64,000 nucleotides of DNA from Ruminococcaceae bacterium FB2012 (GCA_900104495.1 FMXS01000008.1:1-64000); one strand, 5' to 3'. Positions 24,070 through 34,300 are shown, numbered from the stretch's first letter. The notes: generated from the letters alone by a model not told the origin. Numbers and translations are program-made.

Positions 24070-25221
24070 TTATGTAAATCCGTTGATCTTTCTCTGAAGA
24101 GCCGTGATGTCCTTCATATTGATCTTTTCGTTGTTATCCATGTCTGCGGCGGAAAGGTGGATCTCCGGGATGTCCCAGCCGTTTACATAGCGCTGGAGCA
24201 TGGCCAGGTCCTTCATGTTCACGACTTTGCTGCCGTCGCAGTCGCCGAGTTCAAGATCGTCCAGGAACTTGAATTTCAGATCGTTGGCCTTGGCGTATTT
24301 GTGGGCCTCGGAGTTCTCATAGCAGTTTATCACAAAGTCCGGGTCGGGTGCAAAGATCATTCCGTTGTAGATGTACCCGAAGGCTTCCTCTCCGATCTCA
24401 GTCACGCCCTTGGGGATCGTCACAGATTTGAGAGAAGTACATTTTTCAAAGGCTGAGCCGCCGACAGACATATCTTTGACCTTGCTTGAAAAAGTCACCT
24501 TTTTCAGCTTGGTACAGTTGTAGAAGGCATTGGCGCGGATACGCCGCATGGAGGAGGGGAAGGCAATGCTTTCAAGTTCATCGCAATATTCAAAGGCACA
24601 GCTGTCCACCCATTTGGTACCCTCGGGCAGCACAACGTTTTTCACCTTGCATCCCGCCTTTATCACGGTGTTGGGATTTAAAAACGATTCGCCCCCCGCC
24701 TGGGATATTTCATAAAGAATGTTATCCTTGGCTGTATAGTGCTGGTTTTCCGGGTCAACGGTTATGTTTTCAAGGTACCAGCATTTGTAGAAAGCCAGGT
24801 CGCCTATGTCGTTAACGTGGGCGGGGATGTGAATGTTTTTCAGCTCGTAGCAGTTGGAGAACATCCCCCGGGGTATCTCCTTGAGCTGAGTACCCACGAA
24901 CTCCACGGTCTTGAGGGCCTCACATTTGTAGAAGACGCTGTCCTCGATGACGGCGGGGTTGCCGATACGGACCTTAGTGAGATTTTTGCTCTCGGCAAAG
25001 GCGTGGGACCCGACCCACACGGGCAGTCCGTTTTATTTGGCGGGAATGAAGACCTCCGAAGCGGAGTCGTCGAAATCTTTCAGATAGGCATAGCCTTCCT
25101 TGGCGTCCATATCGAAGATCATGCCGTTTGCATTCAGGATCTTGGCCTCGGCAGGAAGGACGGAGGCGGTGCCGAAGGCCACGGCCGCCGCACAGAGAAC
25201 GCCGATAGTTCTTTTAAACAT
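24070..25221 (-). pseudogene. Secreted BspA-type LRR protein with dockerin-like tail, interrupted by in-frame TAA
   Basis: The frame opens with a signal peptide (MFKRTIGVLCAAAVAFGTAS) and a first LRR_5-type unit ending EVFIPAK, then meets TAA at 25035-25033. It resumes in the same frame as NGLPVWVGSHAFAESKNLTK, exactly the expected continuation of an IPxxxNGLPV leucine-rich repeat. It then runs through about nine repeats to a C-terminal two-repeat Ca-binding dockerin-like module (GDCDGSKVVNMKDLAMLQRY, then DMDNNEKINMKDITALQRK). Full length would be 383 codons. The missing residue between K and N is the only damage, so this looks like a very recent nonsense mutation, readthrough or a base-call error. 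A dockerin-like end suggests anchoring to a cohesin-bearing surface complex. Confidence 0.8.
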
Positions 25222-25333
25222 TGTAACAGCTCCCGAAATATGATTTTTGAACTGAATTCGATGATATCACACCGCAAAAATTTTTGTCAATAAGAAAAAC
25301 GGCGCTTTGCGGGCATTTTGACTTTGGTGTGCC

Positions 25334-25362
25334 TTGACATAAAAGGTCGGATATGGTATACT
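25334..25362 (+). promoter_or_regulatory. Promoter of hpt-uraA-upp
   Basis: -35 TTGACA (25334-25339), 17-base spacer, -10 TATACT (25357-25362). The short leader contains a GCGGAT-GTC-ATCCGC hairpin (25378-25392) before the AAGGGAGG site. There is no room for a purine riboswitch. Confidence 0.8.
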
Positions 25363-25412
25363 AATGTCAAATTAGTGCGGATGTCATCCGCAGAGTTAAG
25401 GGAGGGCATTTT

Positions 25413-25970
25413 ATGACCGTTACCGATAAGGAAGCCTACGAGAGCCGCATCGACAGGGTGCTTATCTCCGAGGAGGAGATAAAGCAGGCGCTGAAACGCT
25501 GCGGCGAACAGATCAGCCGGGAGTACGAGGGCAAACCTCTGCTGCTGGTGAGCGTCCTCAAAGGCGCCTTCGTGTTCCTCGCGGACCTCTGCCGCGAGAT
25601 AAGCATCCCTTGCGAGATAGGCTTTATGGCTGCTCAGAGCTACTTCGAGGGCACATCTTCAAGGGGCAACGTCCAGATAACCTACGACCTGGCCCAGGAC
25701 CTCAGCAGGTATCACGTCATCATCGTGGAGGACATAATCGACACCGGCAGGACCCTTGCGGAGATAATCAAGCTCATCAATATCCGCGACCCGCTGTCGC
25801 TGAAGGTGGTAACTCTGCTGGATAAGCCCTCGCGCCGTGTGGTCCCCCTGGAGGCGGACATCTCCCTGTTCACTATCCCCGATCACTTCGTCATCGGCTA
25901 CGGCCTGGACTGCGGCGAGTATTACCGCAATCTGCCGTATATCGCAGAGTATAAGGAGAAAAGCTTATGA
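25413..25970 (+). CDS. hpt: Hypoxanthine(-guanine) phosphoribosyltransferase
   Basis: It converts hypoxanthine or guanine plus PRPP into IMP or GMP. The 185 residues have the PRPP-binding signature VIIVEDIIDTGRTL (about 106-119), the LVSVLKGAFVFLADL segment near 46-60 and the YGLDCGEYYRNLPYIA end typical of bacterial Hpt. First gene of a salvage operon; its stop overlaps the start of uraA by 4 bases. Confidence 0.95.
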   Translation: MTVTDKEAYESRIDRVLISEEEIKQALKRCGEQISREYEGKPLLLVSVLKGAFVFLADLCREISIPCEIGFMAAQSYFEGTSSRGNVQITYDLAQDLSRYHVIIVEDIIDTGRTLAEIIKLINIRDPLSLKVVTLLDKPSRRVVPLEADISLFTIPDHFVIGYGLDCGEYYRNLPYIAEYKEKSL

Positions 25971-27358
25971 AAATGATCTTTAACGTTGAGGACAAGCCCA
26001 AACTGCCCCAGCTGGTTATCTTCGCCCTCCAGCAGCTGCTGGCGGTGCTTGCGGCAACTATCGCAGTACCTATGATAATCGGCAACGGCCTTACCCCCGC
26101 CGCCGCAATGTTCGGCGCCGGCGCCGGAACGCTGGTGTATGTGCTGATAACCAAAAGAAAAAGCCCCGTGTTCTTAGGTTCATCCTTTGCCTTTATAGGC
26201 TCCATGACCGCCGCCTTTGCCGGGGGCGTTTCGATGCAGCTGGGTATGGTCGGACTGATGATCGGTGCGGTGAGTGCGGGACTGGTCTATGTTATCCTTG
26301 CCCTGCTGGTAGGCAAAGTGGGCGTGGGCTGGATCAACAAGCTGATGCCCCCCGTGGTCATCGGTCCCACAGTTGCTATCATCGGACTTTCCCTGGCCGG
26401 GAACGCTATCTCCGACTTGCAGAAAAGCAACGCCGTTACCTATGATGACGCTTCCTATACCGCTGTCATCTGCGGACTTATCACCCTCGGGATCGTTATA
26501 GTCTGCGCGACCTATGGCTCAAAGCGCATCAAGCTGGTGCCTTTTGTTGCGGGCATACTCGTGGGATATGTCGCCGCCGCCGTCCTCACCGTGATAGGCA
26601 ACGCCGTGGACATCAACGCCTTCAAACTGGTGGATTTCGATATCTTCCCCAAGATGCTTTACGAAAACGGCGAGATCACCATCGGCACCTTCTTCAAGGC
26701 TCCGGATTTTGTCATTGACCTGTCCCTGGACGGCTTCCGCCAGCTGAACGCTTCCTATATCGCCACGATACTTGTGGCCTACATCCCCGTTGCCTTCGTG
26801 GTATTCGCGGAGCACGTTGCCGACCATAAGAATCTCTCCTCTGTTATCGGACGCGACCTTCTCCGGGAGCCCGGCCTTAAAAGGACTCTCCTGGGCGACG
26901 GTATCGGCTCAATGGTGGGCGCTCTCTTCGGCGGATGCCCCAACACCACCTACGGCGAGTCCATCGGCTGTGTGGCTATCACCCGAAACGCCTCCACGGT
27001 CACCATAATCGCCGCTTCTTTGGGATGCATGGCTCTCTCCTTCTTTACGCCCTTCATCGCCTTTATCAGCTCCATACCCTCCTGCGTTATGGGCGGTGTC
27101 TGCATAGCGCTCTACGGCTTCATAGCCGTTTCGGGACTGAAAATGCTCTCCGGCGTGGACCTGGACAAGAACGGCAACATCTTTACCGTGTCGGTTATAC
27201 TGATCGCCGGCGTGGGCGGACTGAGCATCAGCTTCGGCTCGGTCATCATCACCAAAATAGCCGTGGCGCTGATCCTCGGCATACTGACGAATCTTATGCT
27301 CTCAAGAGCAAATAACAAGACCGGATCTGACGAAGATCAAGGAAAGGACGCTGACTGA
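25967..27358 (+). CDS. uraA: Uracil permease (nucleobase-cation symporter 2 family)
   Basis: The 463-residue membrane protein has about 14 hydrophobic segments of the NCS2/UraA fold. FVVFAEHVADHKNLSSVIG near 283-301 carries the conserved glutamate and histidine of the substrate site, and GSMVGALFGGCPNTTYGESIG near 317-337 is the family signature. Uracil is inferred from the Glu-His pattern and from upp, which starts 3 bases downstream. Xanthine or guanine permeases of the family lack the FAEHVADH pattern. Confidence 0.93.
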   Translation: MKMIFNVEDKPKLPQLVIFALQQLLAVLAATIAVPMIIGNGLTPAAAMFGAGAGTLVYVLITKRKSPVFLGSSFAFIGSMTAAFAGGVSMQLGMVGLMIGAVSAGLVYVILALLVGKVGVGWINKLMPPVVIGPTVAIIGLSLAGNAISDLQKSNAVTYDDASYTAVICGLITLGIVIVCATYGSKRIKLVPFVAGILVGYVAAAVLTVIGNAVDINAFKLVDFDIFPKMLYENGEITIGTFFKAPDFVIDLSLDGFRQLNASYIATILVAYIPVAFVVFAEHVADHKNLSSVIGRDLLREPGLKRTLLGDGIGSMVGALFGGCPNTTYGESIGCVAITRNASTVTIIAASLGCMALSFFTPFIAFISSIPSCVMGGVCIALYGFIAVSGLKMLSGVDLDKNGNIFTVSVILIAGVGGLSISFGSVIITKIAVALILGILTNLMLSRANNKTGSDEDQGKDAD

Positions 27359-27361
27359 TCT

Positions 27362-27991
27362 ATGGGAAAGACACTTATTATGGACCACCCGCTGGTCAAG
27401 CACAAGATAACCCTTCTCAGGGACGTGAACACCGGCACCAAGGAGTTCCGCACCCTCGTGGGAGAGATCTCCATGCTTATGGGCTACGAGGCTATGCGTG
27501 AACTGCCTACGGAGCTTGTGGAGGTCACTACGCCTATCGCCGTAACGAAACAGCCTGCCCTCAAACAGAGCAAGTTGACTATCGTACCCATCCTCCGGGC
27601 GGGACTGGGAATGGTCAGCGGACTGCTTTCCCTTGTGCCCACTGCCAAGGTGGGGCACATCGGCCTTGCCCGCGACGAGGCGACTCACCAGCCCTACGAA
27701 TACTACTGCAAGCTCCCCCGCAACATCTCCGAGCTGACGGTCATCCTTCCCGACCCCATGCTTGCCACGGGAGGCTCGGCTATCCATGCGGTGAACTTCA
27801 TCAAATCCAAGGGTTGCCGTGACATCAAGTTCATGTGCATCATCGCCGCCCCCGAGGGCCTGAAAGCTCTCCGGGAGGCTCACCCCGACATCGACATCTT
27901 CGTGGGCTGTCTCGACGAGGGCCTCAACGAGAACGCCTACATCGTTCCCGGCCTCGGCGACGCCGGCGACCGCATCTTCGGAACACTGTAA
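27362..27991 (+). CDS. upp: Uracil phosphoribosyltransferase
   Basis: Upp makes UMP from uracil and PRPP. The 209 residues include the PRPP site LPDPMLATGGSAIHAVNF (about 128-145) and the uracil loop YIVPGLGDAGDRIFGT at the C-terminus. RDVNTGTKEFRTLVGEISML near the N-terminus is also family-conserved. Last gene of the hpt-uraA-upp unit, which takes up and salvages bases. Confidence 0.97.
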   Translation: MGKTLIMDHPLVKHKITLLRDVNTGTKEFRTLVGEISMLMGYEAMRELPTELVEVTTPIAVTKQPALKQSKLTIVPILRAGLGMVSGLLSLVPTAKVGHIGLARDEATHQPYEYYCKLPRNISELTVILPDPMLATGGSAIHAVNFIKSKGCRDIKFMCIIAAPEGLKALREAHPDIDIFVGCLDEGLNENAYIVPGLGDAGDRIFGTL

Positions 27992-28048
27992 CGCGGCGCC
28001 GGAAAGGCGGTTGTGCGTTTGGGGGTACTTTGTGCGCCGCCGCCGCTC

Positions 28049-28165
28049 AATGAATAATGAATAAAGAATAATGAATAAATAAAAATGAAGGAGTCGCCTG
28101 CGGCGACGATATTAAAAAATATCGTCCGCGGAGCGGACTCCTTTATTATTCATTATTCTTTACTC
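28049..28165. repeat. Multi-hairpin repeat with AT-rich inverted ends (copy A)
   Basis: Outer AT-rich inverted ends (AATAATGAATAA and its complement) surround a junction. GGAGT pairs with ACTCC, and between them lie three hairpins: CGCC-TGC-GGCG, ACGATATT-AAAA-AATATCGT and CCGC-GGA-GCGG. The drawing is a cloverleaf. It lies between upp and the kinase gene, both ending here, so it may also stop transcription. The same layout recurs at 34786 and 49260. Confidence 0.7.
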
Positions 28166-28167
28166 TT

Positions 28168-29625
28168 TTATCGTAAGCGCTCCTGCGTTTCCGGTATCTC
28201 GAACCAGAATACGGAGCCTTTGCCTTCTTCGGACTGGACGCCGAAGGCGAAGCTGTGGCGTTTGAGGATCTCCTTGCAGATCGACAGGCCGAGGCCGGTG
28301 CCGACGATGTCCCGCTTGACCTTCTCGCCCCGGTAGTAGCGGTCAAAGACCTTGGGCAGAAGCTCCTTGGAGATGCCCTTGCCGTTGTCCTCCACCTCGA
28401 TGCGGGTGCAGTCCTCGCGGTTTATCTGCCGGATGCGGATGCGCTTGTTCTCGCCGCTGTAATTTATGGCGTTGTTGATGAAGTTGTAGATGACCTGGTC
28501 TATCTTCTCCGGGTCGGCGCGGACTGTCCTGTCCTCGTCGGGCTCAAAGGCAATGTCGTAGCCCTGTTCCTCGATAAGCAGCGTGTAGCGGGTGAGGATG
28601 TCCCGTATCTTTTCGTGTACGGAGAAGTCGGAAAGGTGAAGCTCCATATTGCCGCTCTCCAGCTTGGAAAGCTCCAGGATGTTGTTCACCAGATTGGACA
28701 GCCTGTCCGCCTCGTCGATGATTATGCCGATGTGCTCGGCCCGCTTTTCGGGATTATCTCCCGACAGGTCCCTTATCATTTCCGCGTAGGCCTTCACCAT
28801 TGTCAGAGGCGTCCGCAGATCGTGGGAAATGTTGGCGATAAGGTCGGTGCGCAGTCGGTTTACCTTGCCGATCTCGTCCTCGGCTTTGTCCAGGACCTCC
28901 GAAAGCTGGCTGATCTCCCGATAGCCGCCCTCTTCAAACTTTACCTCAAAGTCCCCGTCGGCAAACTTCCGGGCCTTGGCTGTCAGATTGACGATAGGGT
29001 CGGAGAGCCGCTTGGAGATAAACAGCGTGATGATGAACGCCAGCTCCGCAATGATGATCGTAATGTAGATCAGCTGCTCGCGGATTATGCTCACGGTGGA
29101 GTCCACCGGCTCCACGCTGGCTTCGATATAGAGAAACAGGGGAGAGTCCGAATCCTCTGCGGAGAAGCTACGGCAGTAGATTATCTCCTCGGACTTCAGG
29201 GACTTGTTGTTCATTATCTTCGTCAGCTCGCTGCCGCCGCCGGAGATAAGCTCCTGCTTGAGCTGGTGCATATAGTATCCAGAGGAGTTGCGGGCGTCCA
29301 GCATGAAATAGGAAAGGCTTCCCAAGTTGTTCTCACCGTTGATGATAGCGCCCTTTGAGTCGGTGAGGACGATGCACATACCGTTGTCGAAGGCCGCCCG
29401 CTTCATGCCGTCCCTGATGTCGTTGTTCTTGTAGGACTCCACCAGCATATCCCCTGTGTTGCTGACGGCTCTTATCCTTGCCGAGCGGTAGTATCTCGCC
29501 AGGAAGAAATACTGGAACACCCACAGCAGCACGATGATTATCACCGTCAGTATTATAAAATACCAGGAAACGTAATACCGCAGGGAGTGCTTTCCCTTGG
29601 ACTTGACCTTATCTGATCTTTTCAA
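28168..29625 (-). CDS. Membrane sensor histidine kinase (HisKA/HATPase)
   Basis: The 485 residues have two transmembrane helices (about 18-40 and 182-204) around a 140-residue extracytoplasmic sensor. A HAMP linker (about 205-260) leads to the HisKA box NISHDLRTPLTMVKAYAE with the phosphorylated His, and an HATPase domain with NFINNAINYS (N box), DNGKGI and GTGLGLSICK. It pairs with the OmpR-type regulator upstream, whose end it overlaps by 17 bases. The signal is unknown. Confidence 0.95.
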   Translation of the reverse strand: MKRSDKVKSKGKHSLRYYVSWYFIILTVIIIVLLWVFQYFFLARYYRSARIRAVSNTGDMLVESYKNNDIRDGMKRAAFDNGMCIVLTDSKGAIINGENNLGSLSYFMLDARNSSGYYMHQLKQELISGGGSELTKIMNNKSLKSEEIIYCRSFSAEDSDSPLFLYIEASVEPVDSTVSIIREQLIYITIIIAELAFIITLFISKRLSDPIVNLTAKARKFADGDFEVKFEEGGYREISQLSEVLDKAEDEIGKVNRLRTDLIANISHDLRTPLTMVKAYAEMIRDLSGDNPEKRAEHIGIIIDEADRLSNLVNNILELSKLESGNMELHLSDFSVHEKIRDILTRYTLLIEEQGYDIAFEPDEDRTVRADPEKIDQVIYNFINNAINYSGENKRIRIRQINREDCTRIEVEDNGKGISKELLPKVFDRYYRGEKVKRDIVGTGLGLSICKEILKRHSFAFGVQSEEGKGSVFWFEIPETQERLR

Positions 29626-30283
29626 ACTTGTAACCCATTCCTCTCAGCGTAACGATAAGATTGCGGTACGGCCCCAGGCTGTTGCGGAGCATCTTGATGT
29701 GAGTGTCCACGGTGCGGTCGTCGCCGTAGAAGTCAAAGCCCCACACCTCTTCCAGCAGCTTCTCGCGGGAGAGTGCGATGTTCATATTCTTCACCAGGTA
29801 GAACAGCAGGTCGTACTCCTTGGGGGTCATGGACACCTTCTGTCCGTCGATGGTGACCTCGCGGGCGGTGAAGTTGATGCAAAGCCCCTCGTAGGTGATG
29901 ACATCTTCCTGCTTCTGAGAGCTTTTGACGCGGTTCATTACCGCCTTAACTCTTGCCATAAGCTCCTTGGGAGAGAAGGGCTTGACCACATAGTCGTCCA
30001 CGCCGATCTCGAAGCCGAAGAGCTTGTCGTACTCCTCGCCCCGTGCGGAGAGCATGATGACGGGTATCTCCTTGATCTTTTTGATCTCCTTGCAGGCAGA
30101 ATAGCCGTCCAGTTTGGGCATCATAATATCCATAACGATGATGTCGAAGTCCTGGGTCTTTACTTTGGAGACGGCGTCCATACCGTCCTCGGCCTCCACC
30201 ACCTCAAAGCCGTTGAACTCGGCATACTCCTTGATTATCATCCTGATCCGCATTTCGTCGTCCACAACAAGCATTCTGGGCAT
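29609..30283 (-). CDS. OmpR/PhoB-type response regulator
   Basis: The 224 residues carry a receiver domain with the DDE acidic pair, phospho-acceptor Asp in IIVMDIMMPKLDG (about 49-61) and the lysine in DDYVVKPFSPKEL, then a winged-helix DNA-binding domain (about 128-222, EYDLLFYLVKNMNIALSREK). ATG 30283 is chosen because AAAGGTGG lies just upstream; an in-frame upstream extension has no similarity. It is the first gene of a two-component operon. Confidence 0.96.
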   Translation of the reverse strand: MPRMLVVDDEMRIRMIIKEYAEFNGFEVVEAEDGMDAVSKVKTQDFDIIVMDIMMPKLDGYSACKEIKKIKEIPVIMLSARGEEYDKLFGFEIGVDDYVVKPFSPKELMARVKAVMNRVKSSQKQEDVITYEGLCINFTAREVTIDGQKVSMTPKEYDLLFYLVKNMNIALSREKLLEEVWGFDFYGDDRTVDTHIKMLRNSLGPYRNLIVTLRGMGYKFEKIR

Positions 30284-30460
30284 AGTATTACCACCTTTAC
30301 ATTTTTTGTCCGGCCTCCCGCAGCCCACAGGAAGTCCTATTATACAGTATTATAACACACGATTGTGAACATACCGTGAAAGACGGGAAATTTTTTCGGG
30401 AGAGAAAAGCCCGTGAACCGGAAAGTGTCACAAAACCGCCCTTCGAGCCGAAATAATCAT

Positions 30461-30489
30461 TTGACAAACCGTCCCCGATATGCTATAAT
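30461..30489 (+). promoter_or_regulatory. Promoter of pth
   Basis: -35 TTGACA (30461-30466), 17-base spacer, -10 TATAAT (30484-30489). The predicted leader is about 155 bases. Confidence 0.85.
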
Positions 30490-30510
30490 ATAATAAACCA
30501 ACACACAACA

Positions 30511-30533
30511 CCCCGTCTTGATCCAAGACGGGG
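30511..30533 (+). promoter_or_regulatory. Leader hairpin upstream of pth
   Basis: CCCCGTCTTG-ATC-CAAGACGGGG is a perfect 10-bp hairpin starting about 15 bases after the predicted transcription start. It is followed by CATTTGCG rather than a T-run, so it may protect the mRNA end or act as a weak attenuator. The rest of the 30284-30649 gap holds only promoters and the repeat at 30609. Confidence 0.5.
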
Positions 30534-30608
30534 CATTTGCGCGTTAACAAATAACAGTTGTCCTACCGCCGACACGCCTAACCGATTTTCTGCACACAGC
30601 AGGGAGAT

Positions 30609-30635
30609 GCGGAATTGCGCCGTCCGCGCTCGGAC
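30609..30635. repeat. Short GC-rich hairpin repeat in the pth leader
   Basis: GCGGAATTGCGCCGTCCGC plus GTCCG-CGCT-CGGAC. Its core GGAATTGCGCCGTCCGCG matches 12354-12371 with one change, and 5510-5527. Confidence 0.55.
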
Positions 30636-30649
30636 TAAGGAGAGATTTT

Positions 30650-31273
30650 ATGAGCATTTGGGATGTTTTCGACCGCCTGTCCAAGAAGGACGAACCTCAG
30701 GGCGGCAAGCCGGAGTTCATTATCGTGGGGCTGGGGAATCCCGGCATCGACTATGAGCGCACACGGCATAACGCCGGCTTTATGGCTATGTCCGCTGTCG
30801 AGGAAAAGCTGGGAGTGTCCGTCAATAACTATAAGTTCAAGGCCAAGACTGCCGTGGCCGCCGTCGGGGGAAAGCAGTGCCTGCTGATGAAGCCCGAGAC
30901 CTACATGAATCTGAGCGGAGAGGCCGTCTCGCAGGCTATGAATTTCTATAAGATACCCATTGAGAACGTCCTTGTCATCTTCGACGATATTTCTCTCGAT
31001 GTGGGAGTGATGCGCATACGCCGCAAGGGCTCCGCTGGAGGTCACAACGGACTCAAGAGCATCATCGAGTGTTGCGGCAGCGAGGATTTCCCCCGCATCA
31101 AGATCGGCGTGGGCAAGAAGCCTCACCCGGACTACGATCTGAAGGACTGGGTCCTGGGGAAATTCACCGAGGAGGAGCGTACCAAGCTCTCGGAGATCTT
31201 CGCCAACGTCCTCCCCGCCGCCGAACTGATCGTCCAGGGGAAAACAAGCGAAGCTATGAATAAATTCAACTGA
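30650..31273 (+). CDS. pth: Peptidyl-tRNA hydrolase
   Basis: Pth releases tRNA from stalled peptidyl-tRNAs. The 207 residues have VGLGNPG, the catalytic histidine in RTRHNAGFM near 40, MKPETYMNLSG and GSAGGHNGLKSI. About 20 extra residues precede the conserved core (MSIWDVFDRLSKKDEPQGGK), starting at an ATG with AAGGAGAG upstream, so the extension is probably real. mfd follows 47 bases downstream, as in many Firmicutes. Confidence 0.96.
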   Translation: MSIWDVFDRLSKKDEPQGGKPEFIIVGLGNPGIDYERTRHNAGFMAMSAVEEKLGVSVNNYKFKAKTAVAAVGGKQCLLMKPETYMNLSGEAVSQAMNFYKIPIENVLVIFDDISLDVGVMRIRRKGSAGGHNGLKSIIECCGSEDFPRIKIGVGKKPHPDYDLKDWVLGKFTEEERTKLSEIFANVLPAAELIVQGKTSEAMNKFN

Positions 31274-31320
31274 ACCCGCGGGTTTATTGGATAGTTGATA
31301 TAGACTATTGAGGTTTTGAT

Positions 31321-34300
31321 ATGAACATTTTCACCCAGATCTGCACCGCGCTGCCGTTTTACCGGGAGCTTGACCGCGCCCTGGCGGGGGGCTATACGCC
31401 CTGCGCCGTCACCGGGCTTTCAAATATCCATAAGGCGCTGGTGGTGCTTGAAATGTCCGCCAAACAGCCCGTCCTTGTCATCTGCGACGACGAGGCCGCC
31501 TGCACCCGGCTGGTGTCGGATATAAACGAACTGTCCGGGAGCGAGACCGCCTGCCTTTTCCCCGCCAAGGACCTGAATTTCGCCTATATGGAGGGCATCT
31601 CCCGGGAGTATGAGCACCGCCGTATAGGGGCGCTTTCCAAGCTGTCGGAAGGGAAGTGTCGGATAGTCGCCGCTTCGGCGGAGGCCGCTATGCAGGCAAC
31701 TATCCCGCCGGAGAAGCTCCGGGAGTATTCCTTCACGCTGGTTCAGGGCGGCGAAATAAGCCTTTCCGATCTGACCGAAAAGCTCATCGCCGCAGGCTAT
31801 TCCCGCACCGAGCAGGTGGAGGGCCAGGCCCAGTTCGCCATACGCGGGTCCATTGTGGATATTTTCCCCGTGTCGGAGACCCGCCCCGTAAGAATGGAGC
31901 TTTGGGGCGATGAGATAGACACTGTCGCCTACTTCGACACCGAGTCCCAGCGCCGCACCGACGCTATCGAAAGCATCACTGTCTTTCCCGCACTGGAGAT
32001 AATCTTCCCCGACAGCGAGACCCTCGCTTCAAGGCTGGAGGAGCTTTCATCCTCGGTGCGCGGAAAGCTCACCGACAAGATAAGACAGCATATCGCCCGG
32101 GACATCGAATGCGTCCGCGGGGGGATAACCCTTACCAATCTGGATAAATACTACACCCTGGCTTACGATAGGAGCTATACCCTCTTCGACCACTTGGGCG
32201 CCGGGAGCGTCTGCGTCATCAGCGAATACCGCAACTGCGCCGAACACGCAAAGGCCGTGACTGCCCAGTTAAGAGAGGACATCTCTCTCCTCACCGAGGA
32301 CGGCATAATGTTCAAGAAGCTGGAGGGCTACGCCGTCGATTTTGAGACGGTAATAAACGAGGCTCTGAAATTTAAGTCCGTTTTTATGGACACTTTTATG
32401 CGCCAGCTGGGAGAGATAAAGCTGAAAAAGCTGATAAACACCGACTGCCGTCAGACAGGCGTGTGGGGCGGGAACCTCTCCCACCTGGAGGAGGAACTGA
32501 AGTCCTTCACCGGGACGGGCTACTGCGTCATCGTGCTGGCGGGCTCGGAAAAGACTCTGCCTATCATCGCCCAGGACCTCCGTGATGACGGCTTTGACGC
32601 CCGTGTCATGTCCGATAATTCTCCGCTGGTGGGGGGAGTGGTCTACCTGCGGACGGGCAGCCTTTCCGGCGGCTTCGACCTCCCCGACGCAAGATGCGCC
32701 CTTATCACGCAGATGCGTTCGGTGACAGTCTCCAAAAAGAAAAAGCGCAAGCATAAGAAGGGTGAGGAGATAGGCTCCCTGTCGGACCTCTCCGAAGGGG
32801 ACCTTGTTGTTCACGCAATGTACGGCATCGGGCGCTTTGCCGGCATCCGCACTTTGGAAACAGGCGGCGTCAAGAAGGACTATATCTCCATAAAGTACGC
32901 AGGCACCGATGTGCTTTATGTGCCTGTCACCCAGCTGGACCTGGTCTCCCGATATATCGGTCCCCGGGACGACGGGAACGTCAAGCTCAACAAGCTCAAT
33001 CAAGTGGAGTGGAACCGCACCCGCTCACGGGTCAAGCAGGCCGTCCGGGATATGGCCGACGAGCTCACCAAGCTCTATGCCGAGCGTCAGCGGGCCAAGG
33101 GCTTCGCCTTCTCCGAGGACAGCGACTGGCAGAACGATTTTGAACAGCGTTTCGACTATCAGGAGACCGACGACCAGCTTCGGGCAGTGGCCGAGATAAA
33201 AGAGGATATGCAGAAGGAGGCCCCTATGGACCGCCTGCTCTGCGGAGACGTGGGCTTCGGCAAGACCGAGGTGGCTCTCCGAGCCGCATTCAAGTGCATC
33301 CTCGATTCAAAGCAGTGCGCCATAATGTGCCCCACCACGGTGCTGGCCTGGCAGCACTATCAGACCGCGATAAAGCGCTTTGAGCATTTCCCGGTGAAGG
33401 TGGAGCTGCTCTCCCGGTTCCGCACTCCGAAGCAGCAGCAGGAGGTCATCAAGGGGCTGAAAAACGGCACCGTGGACCTTGTCATCGGCACTCACCGCCT
33501 TGTGCAGAAGGATGTGAAATTCAAGGACCTGGGTCTTGCAATAATCGACGAGGAGCAGCGTTTCGGCGTGGCTCACAAGGAAAAGTTCAAGGAGGCCTTC
33601 CGCGGGGTGGATATCCTCACTCTGTCGGCAACGCCTATCCCAAGGACGCTGAATATGGCCCTTTCGGGTATGCGGGATATGTCTGTCATCGAAGAGCCCC
33701 CCCAGGACCGCCAGCCCATACAGACCTACGTCATCGAACACGACGACGGCGTTATCGCCCAGGCTATCTTCAAGGAGCTTCGCCGCGGCGGACAGGTCTA
33801 CTATCTCAACAACCGCATCGAGACCATTCCCGCCGTGGTGATGAAGCTCCAAAAGCTGCTGCCCGAGGCACGCATCGGGTCCGCTCACGGGCAGATGTCC
33901 GAGGCGGAGCTTTCCGAGATCTGGCGTCAGCTTCTTGACAGGGAAATAGATATCCTTGTCTGCACCACCATAATCGAAACAGGCGTGGACGTCCCCAACG
34001 TGAACACTCTTATTATCGAGGATGCCGACAGGCTGGGACTTTCCCAGCTTCATCAGATACGCGGCCGCGTGGGACGCTCCAACCGACGCGCCTTTGCCTA
34101 TCTTACCTTCCGCCGCGGGAAGGTGCTGTCGGAGATAGCCAACCGCCGTCTGACGGCCATAAAGGAGTTCACTCAGTTCGGCTCCGGCTTCCACATTGCA
34201 ATGCGTGACCTGGAGATACGCGGGGCGGGCTCCGTCCTCAGCGCCCGCCAGCACGGGCATATGGAGGCCGTGGGCTACGATATGTATCTTCGCCTGCTGA

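Noticed and set aside
25364..25412. Purine riboswitch in the hpt leader
   Set aside because: Only about 45 bases separate the predicted start from the ATG, with one small hairpin; too short for a purine aptamer.
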